A DNA stretch of 64,000 bases, from assembly GCA_022750055.1 (NCBI GenBank), contig JAKIWL010000003.1:243300-307299 (forward strand). The letters are read 5' to 3'. Source of the stretch: Thermoplasmata archaeon (GTDB taxonomy: Archaea > Thermoplasmatota > Thermoplasmata > Lutacidiplasmatales > UBA184). The notes under the pieces were generated by a model. The model saw only the letters and a program-made list of their open reading frames with translations, had not been told where the DNA came from and did no database searches. Shown piece by piece: positions 50,802 to 58,450 of the stretch. Each line of letters starts with the position of its first letter. The stretch's first letter is position 1. Made by a program: the position numbers and the translations under genes.

Positions 50802-50812
50802 ATTATTGGACC
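50802..50812 (-). repeat. IS terminal inverted repeat, right
   Basis: ATTATTGGACC, the exact inverted match of 49785-49795. Confidence 0.75.
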
Positions 50813-51176
50813 GGCCAGCCTATCCCACTCACCGGGCCGCCCGTTAGGACACCCTGCACCCCGAGGTCGCATCCCGACGGTGGGAGATCGGGCGGCCCTC
50901 GGCCCATTCCGATGCAAGCGTTCAAGCCGTCCGGAGAGCGTGGTTGAGATCGCGTTGAACCGTTCCCGGGAACGCGTTCCCCTCCCGTTCGTTGCCGTAG
51001 GGCCAGCTCGCCCGGTTCGCCTGCCCTCGGGTCGGGGGCTCTTGCGCTGCGTCTTGTCCGGGGTTCAGCAGTGCCTAGTCGTCTCCGGTCGCCTGAGCGA
51101 AGCGGAGGCCGCGCCGGATCGCAGATCCCTCGATTCGAATGCCGGCTGGCTCCGACCCCGCCCCGAAGGGCGGCTA
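50813..51176. other. Gene-free stretch to the right of the IS element
   Basis: Neither strand of this 364-nt stretch holds a convincing gene: the ORFs are Arg/Pro/Gly-rich and match no family. No tRNA, TATA box or terminal repeat beyond the IS end was recognised. It may be the decayed flank of an older insertion. Confidence 0.45.
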
Positions 51177-51677
51177 TCAAGCCGGAGGAGAGGGAGGTTT
51201 CGAGCCAGCTCCGACCCAGGCTTGGGTTGGCGCCTTCGATCCAGGGCGGCTCGTAAGGAGGAGAGTGAGTCCGAGGAGGAAGGTGATGAGGTAGACCGCG
51301 AGGATCGCATCGTAGAGGTAGCGCACATCTCCGCCGTAGTAGGTGATTTCAAACAGGTAGTTCGCAAACGAGGTGGCCGACCCGAAGCCCCCCTGGCTGT
51401 AAGTGAAGATATCGCCGACCCAGATCGCGAAGAGAGGGCCCGACCCCAACACGCCCAGCTTCACTGAGGTCCGAGACCGGGTGGCTAGAAGCAGTCCCGG
51501 TCCGACCAAGTCCGCGAGGCCCATGACTAGGACGACATACCAGTGCGAGTAGTACCCGCTCTGGATGGCACCGAAATCGATCCGTAGGTTCGTGTCTGTA
51601 AGCAGCATTACCGCAGAAAGCCCGAAAGCTAGGAGGAACGGCAGGCTGTAGTACGCAGGGTTGACCCCCTTCATCAT
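51177..51677 (-). CDS. Four-helix membrane protein, 166 aa
   Basis: Four hydrophobic segments are visible: YYSLPFLLAFGLSAVMLL, WYVVLVMGLADLVGPGLLLA, KLGVLGSGPLFAIWVGDIF and AILAVYLITFLLGLTLLL. The loops carry a YYGGDVRYLYD segment. No family is recognised. A strong minus-strand TATA element 29-38 nt upstream supports the ATG at 51677 and a nearly leaderless mRNA. It is divergent from the APS kinase gene. The C-terminal tail is Pro/Gly/Ser-rich. Function unknown; a small sensor or transporter subunit is possible. Confidence 0.75.
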   Translation of the reverse strand: MMKGVNPAYYSLPFLLAFGLSAVMLLTDTNLRIDFGAIQSGYYSHWYVVLVMGLADLVGPGLLLATRSRTSVKLGVLGSGPLFAIWVGDIFTYSQGGFGSATSFANYLFEITYYGGDVRYLYDAILAVYLITFLLGLTLLLTSRPGSKAPTQAWVGAGSKPPSPPA

Positions 51678-51705
51678 CCGCGCCCCTTTGGGGGGCCGGG
51701 GAGGC

Positions 51706-51715
51706 CTATATTATC
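51706..51715 (-). promoter_or_regulatory. TATA box for the four-helix membrane protein
   Basis: Minus-strand GATAATATAG lies 29-38 nt upstream of the ATG at 51677. Confidence 0.6.
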
Positions 51716-51787
51716 GAGCAGTCTCCGGGAAACCCCCCGCGACCTGGGCCGGTGAACCCTAAACATGAACACAATCCAAGGGGAACG

Positions 51788-52381
51788 ATGAACTCGGTGT
51801 CCGCACCGGCCGCGACCACTCCGGCCCCGCCGAGCGTCGGGTCGGAGGGATTCGTGGTCTGGATCGAAGGACTTCCCGGCGCGGGAAAGACCACCCTCTC
51901 CAACGCCGTGGCCCAGCGCCTGGCCAGGACGCCGGGAGGCGCGGAGGTCCTCGATGGGCAACAGGTGCGCGAAGCGTTCTTCCCGGAGCTCGGTTACTCC
52001 CGAAGGGATCGAGAGACCCACGCCCGACGAGTGAGCCAGCTGGCGCGCATCCTCTCCCGCCATGGCGTGAGGGTCCTCGTCGCAATGATCACCCCGTATG
52101 AAACGAGCCGCCAAGCCGCCCGAGCGGCGTGCGGGGCGCGGTTTGTCGAGGTGTGGCTGAGCTGCCCGATCGACGTCTGTGAGAAACGGGAACCGCGGGG
52201 CCTCTATCGGCAGGGTCACGCGGGATCGCTCGCGCACCTGACGGGTCTCGATGACCCGTTCGAAGAACCGCTGAACCCGGACCTGACACTGGACACGGCT
52301 CGCATCTCGGCCGACGCTGCTACGGACCGGGTCCTCGCGCACCTCATCGCCCACCATTTCGTCGACGCGATTCCCCCGTAG
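51788..52381 (+). CDS. cysC: Adenylylsulfate (APS) kinase, 197 aa
   Basis: P-loop VVWIEGLPGAGKTTLSNAVAQRL, then LDGQQVREAFFPELGYSRRDRETHARRV (usual LDGDxVR...LGFSxxDR), ITPYETSR, and the KGLY-type segment REPRGLYRQGHAG with LTGLDDPFEEPLNPDLTLDT. It phosphorylates APS to PAPS. The Asp of LDGD is Gln here. I start at the ATG at 51788; the track's GTG is 12 codons earlier. No ATP sulfurylase or PAPS reductase is nearby, so the PAPS could serve sulfation or an unlinked pathway. Confidence 0.9.
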   Translation: MNSVSAPAATTPAPPSVGSEGFVVWIEGLPGAGKTTLSNAVAQRLARTPGGAEVLDGQQVREAFFPELGYSRRDRETHARRVSQLARILSRHGVRVLVAMITPYETSRQAARAACGARFVEVWLSCPIDVCEKREPRGLYRQGHAGSLAHLTGLDDPFEEPLNPDLTLDTARISADAATDRVLAHLIAHHFVDAIPP

Positions 52382-52435
52382 TCCTCGGCGTTCAGCGGCT
52401 TGCCGTTCGGACGGACCCGGTCCGACGCGCGGAAC

Positions 52436-52445
52436 GGTTTTATTC
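52436..52445 (+). promoter_or_regulatory. TATA box for the coiled-coil/UPF0200 operon
   Basis: GGTTTTATTC lies 24-33 nt upstream of the ATG at 52469. Confidence 0.6.
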
Positions 52446-52468
52446 CCCGCTCCCTCATACATCCGTTC

Positions 52469-53083
52469 ATGGCGACCCCGGGCGGTACTCCCGGTCCCGG
52501 CGCCCCCTCCCCCACGATGCACCGGGAATCCCGATGGCTCGGCCAAGGGTATGCGGACATCACGAAGCTTCGGGAGGTCGCGGCCAAGCACGACCGACAG
52601 TCTTCCAGGGCGCAACAGCGGGCCGCCCGGATCCAGACCCGGATCGAGCGGCTCCGTCACGGAGCGACGATCCTGAGGGAGAAGTCGCAGCAGGTGCTCG
52701 AGAAGGTGCCCGAGGTGCAGCAGGAGATCACCCAGCTCGAGCGCGATATTCAGACCGGCCGCCAACGAGCGGTGGGCATCGCCCTCAGTTCGGATATCAC
52801 GAGCCTGCAGGTGAGAATGCGCAAGCTCCAGCAGAAGATCATCAACCTGCAGCACAAGTCCCGCACGCTCGAGCACCGGGCGGCCCAGCGGACTCAGAAG
52901 AGCGCCGAACTCAAGGTCAAGGTCGACCGGCTTCTCGAGATATCGCGCCTCGAGGAGCAGGAGGCCTCGAGCTTCCGACAACGCGCGGACCGTCTCCAAT
53001 TGGCTACGGAAGGCGAGGTCTCGGCGCGGGTGGGCCCCTCGGCGCCTCCGAACGAGCCCAGTCGTCCGCCGGGCCCGGCATGA
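52469..53083 (+). CDS. Coiled-coil protein, 204 aa
   Basis: From the ATG at 52469, a Pro/Gly-rich N-terminus of about 30 residues leads into a nearly continuous heptad-rich coiled coil from residue 35 to 185 (ITKLREVAAKHDRQSSRAQQ, LREKSQQVLEKVPEVQQEIT, LQVRMRKLQQKIINLQHKSR). A Pro-rich tail follows. It is probably an elongated structural or scaffold protein with no enzymatic motif. A TATA element supports the start. The stop overlaps the ATG of the following UPF0200 gene (ATGA), so their products are made together and may interact. Confidence 0.75.
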   Translation: MATPGGTPGPGAPSPTMHRESRWLGQGYADITKLREVAAKHDRQSSRAQQRAARIQTRIERLRHGATILREKSQQVLEKVPEVQQEITQLERDIQTGRQRAVGIALSSDITSLQVRMRKLQQKIINLQHKSRTLEHRAAQRTQKSAELKVKVDRLLEISRLEEQEASSFRQRADRLQLATEGEVSARVGPSAPPNEPSRPPGPA

Positions 53084-53622
53084 AACTGATCGTCTCGGTC
53101 GGCATGCCCGGGTCGGGCAAGGACGAGCTCCTCGAGATCGCCGGACGCCTCGGCCTTGCGACCCTGAAAATGGGGGACCTCGTGCGGGACGAGACCCGCC
53201 GTCGGGGCTTCCCCATCAACAACGCCAACATCGCCCGGGTCGCCAACGAGGAGCGCGAGAAGCACGGTCCCGGGGTCTGGGCCCAGCGCGCCGTCCCCAA
53301 GCTCATCGAGACGAAGATGCTGGTCGACGGGTGTCGGTCGGACGCCGAGGTGACGGTGTTCCGCCACCATTTCGGGGACCTGTTCGTGCTCGGCATCTAC
53401 TCGGCGCCAGAGACCCGGTACGAGCGGCTGATCCGCCGCGCCCGCGGCGACGACGGACAGAACCTGCAAGAGTTCTACGACCGGGACCGTCGGGAACTCA
53501 AGTGGGGGATCGGCAACGCCTTCACCCTCGCCGACGGGATGCTCACGAACGAGGGGACGCTCGAGGAGTTCCGGACTGCCGGCCGGACGATGCTCGAACG
53601 CATCCTCTCCCGCGAATCCTGA
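53080..53622 (+). CDS. UPF0200/dephospho-CoA kinase-like NTPase, 180 aa
   Basis: From the ATG at 53080, KLIVSVGMPGSGKDELLEIAGRLGL is an adenylate-kinase-like P-loop with Lys-Asp. LKMGDLVRDETRRRGFPI and VDGCRSDAEVTVFRHHFGD carry family residues; YERLIRRARGDDG and DRRELKWGIGNAFTLADGMLTNEGT complete the fold. The archaeal UPF0200 group resembles dephospho-CoA kinase but its substrate is not established. The length is typical. It overlaps the coiled-coil gene by four bases and is convergent with the gene at 53624. Confidence 0.88.
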   Translation: MKLIVSVGMPGSGKDELLEIAGRLGLATLKMGDLVRDETRRRGFPINNANIARVANEEREKHGPGVWAQRAVPKLIETKMLVDGCRSDAEVTVFRHHFGDLFVLGIYSAPETRYERLIRRARGDDGQNLQEFYDRDRRELKWGIGNAFTLADGMLTNEGTLEEFRTAGRTMLERILSRES

Positions 53623-53623
53623 A

Positions 53624-54283
53624 CTAACCGGGCACCGAGCTCCGCCCCGTCCCCTCGGAGCGCTGAAGAAGCCCAACGACGCCATCGAAGCGCTCCCGGT
53701 CGACGATGACGGCGATGCGCCCTCCCCGGGTCGCGAACCGCCGCACGGCACCGACCGCCGCCGCGTCGCGGGCCGCGGCCAGACGGGCGGACCCCCCCTT
53801 CGAAGAGATCCGGGCAGACCACTCGAGCGCGAACTCGTCCGGCGTAGGCGGGGTCGGCGGGCGGCGGGTCAGGGACCGCTCTCGGAGCGTTCGTCGTACG
53901 AGCTCGGGGTAGCCGATATGGTCCGTGAACATGGTCGCATACGTCTCGTCAGACGGGTCGACGGGCTCAACCGGTACACCGCGCTCGAGGCCCCACGCGA
54001 TCGTCGCGGCCCAGGTGGGGTTCGGCACTCGGACCTCCCCGTACCGAGCGAGCCCCCGGATCTCGGCGACCTCGTTCCCGGTCAACGAGACGAGCGGTTC
54101 GACCGCGGGAACGACGAAGTACTCTCGGATCCCCCGGTATTCGTCCTCGGAGAGAGCGAGCGCGACGAGCACCGGACGGAACCCATCGAGCGCAGGCCCG
54201 ATCCGGGCCGCATCGGCCGCGAGCCCTCGAACGGCGCCGAGGACGAGGTACTCCGCCCCACTCGTGACGCGGGCGTCGATCAC
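53624..54283 (-). CDS. Conserved archaeal-type hypothetical protein, 219 aa
   Basis: An alpha/beta protein with AEYLVLGAVRGLAADAARIG, FRPVLVALALSEDEYRGIREYF, VSLTGNEVAEIRGLARYGEV and NPTWAATIAWGLERGVPVEPVDPSDE. A last segment GRIAVIVDRERFDGVVGLL resembles a Rossmann strand-helix. The arrangement faintly recalls TraB/PrgY-like proteins but lacks their conserved Glu/His motifs, so I make no family call. The start ATG overlaps the stop of the HTH regulator (ATGA). The gene is thus translationally coupled to a regulator, and the two probably act in one process. Confidence 0.7.
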   Translation of the reverse strand: MIDARVTSGAEYLVLGAVRGLAADAARIGPALDGFRPVLVALALSEDEYRGIREYFVVPAVEPLVSLTGNEVAEIRGLARYGEVRVPNPTWAATIAWGLERGVPVEPVDPSDETYATMFTDHIGYPELVRRTLRERSLTRRPPTPPTPDEFALEWSARISSKGGSARLAAARDAAAVGAVRRFATRGGRIAVIVDRERFDGVVGLLQRSEGTGRSSVPG

Positions 54284-55311
54284 GCGCTTTCGCGTTCGGT
54301 GAGGTCGTCCATGAGCTCCTGGGGGTCCCGGTGACGTCGGAGCTCATGCATGGTCAGGATCGGGAGCCCTTCGATCGACCGGCGCGTCGGGCTCCCGCCG
54401 ACGATGAACAGGGCGTGGCCCTCCGCGACTCGAGCGATCTGCTGGAGGAGGTCGGCCCGGTGCTGGGCGCTTCGGAGAGATCCCACCGCAGTGATCAGGA
54501 TCTCCTCCTCGCCGCGCATCGAACCGGAACTGAAGGCATCGAACGGGCAGCGAACCGTGACCACCACATCCCATCCCATGCCGTCCAGCTTCTGCAAGAC
54601 CGTGTCTCGGAACGGGTCGCCGGTGCGAAGCCGATGCGCGTCTCGTTCGGGCGCCGGGCCGGTCCCTCGGCTGCCCTCCTCGGATGACTTCGATGGGCCG
54701 CGCCCGCCCCGAACTCCCGGCCGGGCTGGGTGGAAGAAGTCGATAGGCATCGCGATCGGCTCGCCCATGTACCGTTCGATCCGTTCCACGATCGAGGTCT
54801 CGGCTCCGCCTCCCTCCTCGTACAGTTGGATCGTGCGTCGGCTGACCCCCGCGATCGTCGCGAGGGCACCGAGGGAAAGTCGGTGGAGGTCCCGGAGCTC
54901 TCGCAACCGGGTCCCATCGATCCGGGCGAAGATTCCGCCTGGGCTAGAGAATAGGAACGGTGGCACTCCTTTCGCGAAGTACTCCTCGAGGCTCTCCTCG
55001 ACGAGGATCGGGATGTCGTATCGGCTGTAGACGACCCCGGGCTCGAGCGGCGTGGCCCCTGAGTTCTTGCCGACGAGGATCACGGTCGCCGCGAAGAGGG
55101 ACGCGAGATCGTGGAGGCGCTTCGCCTCGGAGGAGTCGAGCGCGTCGATGTTCTTCAGAATCTTGAGGATGAGAAGGAGGGAGTCCCGGCGGGCCATCAG
55201 GTCGAACGCGGTCGGCCGGATGTGGTGGGCGTCCGAGACGTAGAACCCGGACGTCTCCAGGCGGGTGCGGATCCGCTCGATCGTCCGCTCGCGCTCCCGG
55301 TCCTTCGGCAT
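54280..55311 (-). CDS. Archaeal HTH-type regulator (COG1395-like), 343 aa
   Basis: The N-terminal about 130 residues form an endonuclease-like alpha/beta domain (FYVSDAHHIRPTAFDLMARRDSLLLILKILKN). Next is an XRE-type HTH (LRELRDLHRLSLGALATIAGVSRRTIQLYEEG), then a linker and a C-terminal domain of the first type again (GDPFRDTVLQKLDGMGWDVVVTVRCPFD). This layout is that of the archaeal COG1395 predicted regulators. A perfect TATA element lies 25-35 nt upstream of the ATG at 55311. It is followed by the coupled 219-aa gene. Its targets are unknown. Confidence 0.88.
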   Translation of the reverse strand: MPKDRERERTIERIRTRLETSGFYVSDAHHIRPTAFDLMARRDSLLLILKILKNIDALDSSEAKRLHDLASLFAATVILVGKNSGATPLEPGVVYSRYDIPILVEESLEEYFAKGVPPFLFSSPGGIFARIDGTRLRELRDLHRLSLGALATIAGVSRRTIQLYEEGGGAETSIVERIERYMGEPIAMPIDFFHPARPGVRGGRGPSKSSEEGSRGTGPAPERDAHRLRTGDPFRDTVLQKLDGMGWDVVVTVRCPFDAFSSGSMRGEEEILITAVGSLRSAQHRADLLQQIARVAEGHALFIVGGSPTRRSIEGLPILTMHELRRHRDPQELMDDLTERESA

Positions 55312-55335
55312 GGCTCCGACGATTTCATGGCGCCG

Positions 55336-55346
55336 TCTATATAAAT
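55336..55346 (-). promoter_or_regulatory. Strong TATA box, HTH regulator and possibly divergent gene
   Basis: ATTTATATAGA on the minus strand lies 25-35 nt before the ATG at 55311. Its palindromic TATATA core could also direct transcription rightward toward the metallophosphoesterase gene, with a roughly 55-nt leader. Confidence 0.65.
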
Positions 55347-55424
55347 GAACATGTATGCCCCGCGCGGCGCCCGGCTCGCCCTCCGGTTCGGAACGGTGAA
55401 GGGACCACGCCGCTCGAGCGCCCT

Positions 55425-56204
55425 GTGCCGCCGGCGCGATTGACTCCGATTCCGCAATCCCCTATCCTGCGGCTGGACGGACCTCGAGCACACCCCGCTC
55501 TGCTCCTCGCGGACCTCCACCTCGGGCTCGGCGGGAACGAGCGTCTCGGCCGCGGCCCGCCCGAGGCCTCCGCGCTCATCCTGGTCCAGACGTTGCTCGA
55601 TTGCGCCCGGAAGTTCGACGCCGCTCAGATCGTCATCGCCGGCGACGTCAAACACCCCATCGTCGGTACTCCCAGAGCCCTTCGACCGGTGGTGTTCGAG
55701 TTCTTCGCCCAGCTCCTGTCGGAGGGACTCGAGGTCGATGTGGTGCTCGGGAATCACGACGTGGGCCTCGTTCCGTTCCTGCCCCGCGAGGTCGTCGTGC
55801 ACCCGGCCAGCGGAGCCATCATCGATGGCGTGGGGGTCTTTCACGGGCATCGATGGCCGAGCGATGAGGTGCTCCGCTCCCAGTATCTCGTCGCCGGCCA
55901 CCTTCATCCGGGATACCGGCTTGCCCCCTCGGCGGACGACGCGAAGGGCAAGCAGCGGTGTTGGGTCCGGGTCTCCTTCCCGAAGGCGGGGCCCCCACCC
56001 AAGCGACCGCCCCGCCACGCGCCGATCGAGGCGCGGGAGATGATCGTAGTTCCGGCGTTCAACCCGATCGCGGGGACCGAGGCGCTCAATCGTCGACGGC
56101 CGAGCCCCGGACGGTCGTTCCTGTTCTCGCGCTTCCTATCGCGCGGGGTGGCCCGCGCCTACCTGCTCGACGGCACGGACCTCGGAACGCTGCCTATCCG
56201 GTAG
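55425..56204 (+). CDS. Metallophosphoesterase, ICC-like (COG1407), 259 aa
   Basis: Calcineurin-like motifs are in order: ALLLADLHLGLGGNE (DxH), QIVIAGDVKHP (GD), VDVVLGNHDVGL (GNHD), VFHGHRWPS and VAGHLHPGYRL (GHxH). These coordinate two metals for phosphoester hydrolysis. Archaeal COG1407 proteins are often encoded next to Lhr-type helicases; here lhr is about 20 kb away. The C-terminal part (AREMIVVPAFNPIAGTEALN) is also typical. The start is GTG at 55425. It is convergent with the DUF255 gene, overlapping by 11 nt. Confidence 0.9.
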   Translation: MPPARLTPIPQSPILRLDGPRAHPALLLADLHLGLGGNERLGRGPPEASALILVQTLLDCARKFDAAQIVIAGDVKHPIVGTPRALRPVVFEFFAQLLSEGLEVDVVLGNHDVGLVPFLPREVVVHPASGAIIDGVGVFHGHRWPSDEVLRSQYLVAGHLHPGYRLAPSADDAKGKQRCWVRVSFPKAGPPPKRPPRHAPIEAREMIVVPAFNPIAGTEALNRRRPSPGRSFLFSRFLSRGVARAYLLDGTDLGTLPIR

Positions 56205-58320
56205 GCCGGTCTGCCTCTTCGATCGCCGTACGGAGTGCCGCGGGATCGGAGATGGGCGCCAGGCATCGCTGTCCGAAGCAGACGAGGGCCCGCGCGGCGC
56301 CGGCTTCTCGATTCCCGGCTCGAAGCTCCTCGGGAAGAGAGAACGGTTCGGGAGGAAGACCTCGAAAGACCCACAGGTTGGGGTGCCAGGTGCGGTTCGC
56401 CGCCCGGACCAGGGCGTCCGACTCGGGCCCCGAGCCTTCGACGACGATACGCGCCGAAGGGGTCGATAGAAGCCCAAGGGCGAGCGCCGCACCGGAGCCG
56501 AACAGCCCCGCGCCGTCCAAGCGCGGGGCCAACGCGGCGAGGAGGGAGCGCGCCCGGTCGAACGGCTTCTCCGGCTGGGTGAGGGAGCCGTATCGGAGGA
56601 GCGCAAGGGCCGCGGTCGAGTTCGGGGACAGGTGCGGGGTGTCCTCGACCGGATAGACCCGGTCCTCGAGCGCACCGACCATCGGCCCGTCGTAGAGAGT
56701 CGGGGCGATGTCGGAAAGCAGGCCGGAGTCAGACCGAAAGGCCTTGTCGATCAGGTCGAGGATCGCCCCGGCTGCGCTCGCGTAGCGGGCCTCGGCCGTC
56801 GCTCCCGCGAGCTCGACGAGCCCGTAGGCGAACGCCGCGTTGTCTTCAAGCCGGCCAAAACCGAACGCACCTTCGGAGTCCAATCGATGCGCGATGCCCC
56901 GTTCCGGTTCGTACGCCCGATCGAGGAAGGTGTCAGCTGCCCGTCGCGCCGTGGCGAGCATCGATGGGTCGTCGAGGGCCCGGCTCGCTTGAGCGAGCGC
57001 CCCGAGTATCGGACCGTTGATGCTCGCATAGCGGGCACGGTCGACGGCTGGGGTGGGTCGCCGTTGACGGGCCCGCTTCAGCACGCCGACCGCGCGGGCC
57101 AGTCGTGGGAGGGCCCCGAGATCGCCGAGGTCGAGTCCTTGGGCGGCCTCCTCGATGGGTACCAGGCGGAATAGGACGTTCTGCTCCGGGTCGTGATGCA
57201 TCCTTCCTTCGGTACCGACCCCGAAGAACCGCGCGACGAGCTTGCGGTCGACCGGCTCGAGGACCTCCTTGAGCTCCGGTCGAGTCCAGGTGAAGTAGCG
57301 GCCGTCGTCGCCCGGCGCATTGTCGGCATCCTGGCTCGATCCAAAGCCACCGCTCGGATCTTCGAGAACCTCGCGGATCCATCCGACCGTTCCTCGGACC
57401 GTTTCGACGAACCGGGGTTCGTCAAACCGACGCGCGCCCTCTGTGTAGGCCGAGAGGAGGGCCGCGTTGTCGATTCCCATCTTCTCGAAGTGGGGAATGT
57501 GCCAGCCCTCGTCGACCGAATACCGGTGGAAGCCGCCCCCCAACTGGTCATACATTCCTCCGTCCGCCATTCGGAGGAGGGTCTCTCCGGCGCGCACGAC
57601 CGATCGATTTTCCCCGGTCGCGAAGCCGTCCCAAAGGAGGAAGGAGACGGCGGTGGGGTGGGGGAACTTGGGGGCGTGGCCGAACCCCCCATGGACCGGG
57701 TCGTAGGAACTCGACAGGTTCTCCCGGACCTGGGCGACGAGCGAGACACCGGCGTTCGGGCGTTTCGATCCCCCACCGAACGAGCGTAGGCGTTCTAGGG
57801 ATTCCGAGACGGCCTGGGTATTCTGTCGGACCTGGTCCGGCTCCTCCCTCCAAAGCCGGTCGACCTCCCCGAGGACTCGACGGAATCCCGGTCGTCCGTG
57901 GCCCTCGTCGGGAGGGAAATACGTCCCGCCGAGGAACGTCTCTCCCGAGGGCGTTAGGAATCCGGTGAGCGGCCATCCGCCCTCCCCGGAGAGCGCCCCC
58001 ACTTGCCGCTGGTACCGTCGGTCGACCTCGGGATGCTCATCCCGGTCGACCTTGACCGCGATGAAGTGTTCGTTGATCAGGCGGACGACCTCTGAGTCGG
58101 AGTAGGTCCCTTCGTCCATTACGTGGCACCAATGGCACCACGCGGCGCCGATGTCGAGGAGGACGGGGCGGTTCAGTTGCTTTGCGAGCTCGAAGGGCTC
58201 CGGACCCCAGGGGTACCATTCGATCCCCTGCTCAGCCGCCGATCGGAGGTAGACGGATCGCGCGTCCGCGAGCCGACGGCCGCCGGTCGCGGCCGCTCCG
58301 GATCCCTCGTTCGAGCTCAC
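56194..58320 (-). CDS. DUF255 thioredoxin-fold/glycosidase-like protein (YyaL type), 708 aa
   Basis: The N-terminal thioredoxin-like domain has the CxxC motif LLDIGAAWCHWCHVMDEGTY (usual FLSIGYSxCHWCHVM) and IAVKVDREHP-like KVDRDEHPEVD. FLTPSGETFLGGTYFPPD follows. The C-terminal two thirds form an alpha/alpha barrel (GGFGHAPKFPHP, YDQLGGGFHRYSVDEGWHIPHFEKM, YFTWTRPELKEVL). This matches the family of spermatogenesis-associated protein 20/YyaL, predicted cytosolic, function not established. The length is typical. It is divergent from the proteasome operon. Confidence 0.92.
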   Translation of the reverse strand: MSSNEGSGAAATGGRRLADARSVYLRSAAEQGIEWYPWGPEPFELAKQLNRPVLLDIGAAWCHWCHVMDEGTYSDSEVVRLINEHFIAVKVDRDEHPEVDRRYQRQVGALSGEGGWPLTGFLTPSGETFLGGTYFPPDEGHGRPGFRRVLGEVDRLWREEPDQVRQNTQAVSESLERLRSFGGGSKRPNAGVSLVAQVRENLSSSYDPVHGGFGHAPKFPHPTAVSFLLWDGFATGENRSVVRAGETLLRMADGGMYDQLGGGFHRYSVDEGWHIPHFEKMGIDNAALLSAYTEGARRFDEPRFVETVRGTVGWIREVLEDPSGGFGSSQDADNAPGDDGRYFTWTRPELKEVLEPVDRKLVARFFGVGTEGRMHHDPEQNVLFRLVPIEEAAQGLDLGDLGALPRLARAVGVLKRARQRRPTPAVDRARYASINGPILGALAQASRALDDPSMLATARRAADTFLDRAYEPERGIAHRLDSEGAFGFGRLEDNAAFAYGLVELAGATAEARYASAAGAILDLIDKAFRSDSGLLSDIAPTLYDGPMVGALEDRVYPVEDTPHLSPNSTAALALLRYGSLTQPEKPFDRARSLLAALAPRLDGAGLFGSGAALALGLLSTPSARIVVEGSGPESDALVRAANRTWHPNLWVFRGLPPEPFSLPEELRAGNREAGAARALVCFGQRCLAPISDPAALRTAIEEADRPTG

Positions 58321-58400
58321 GCCCCGGCACCCACCGACGTCGACTTGAGCGTGCGGGGGGAGGCCGCGTAGGCTACCTCGGCGTAATCCCTGCGGGACCG

Positions 58401-58408
58401 CTTATATG
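58401..58408 (+). promoter_or_regulatory. TATA box for the proteasome/exosome operon
   Basis: CTTATATG lies about 45 nt upstream of the ATG at 58451, predicting a short leader of roughly 20 nt that contains a GGAGGG purine run near 58435. Confidence 0.6.
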
Positions 58409-58450
58409 GTGACCGTTAGTGCCCCGTCCGCTCCGGAGGGAATCTAGCCC

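Larger units (their letters stand above)
49785..50812. mobile_element. IS630-like insertion sequence, about 1.03 kb
   Basis: A single transposase gene on the minus strand is bounded by inverted repeats GGTCCAATAAT (left) and ATTATTGGACC (right). IS630 elements insert at TA; TA dinucleotides lie nearby at 49777 and 50821, but the exact ends were not resolved. It sits between the pst promoter region and the membrane protein gene at 51.2 kb. Confidence 0.75.

Noticed and set aside
50803-51180. 125-aa minus-strand ORF right of the IS element
   Set aside because: Arg/Gly/Pro-rich with no promoter or homology cue, and it begins inside the IS end.
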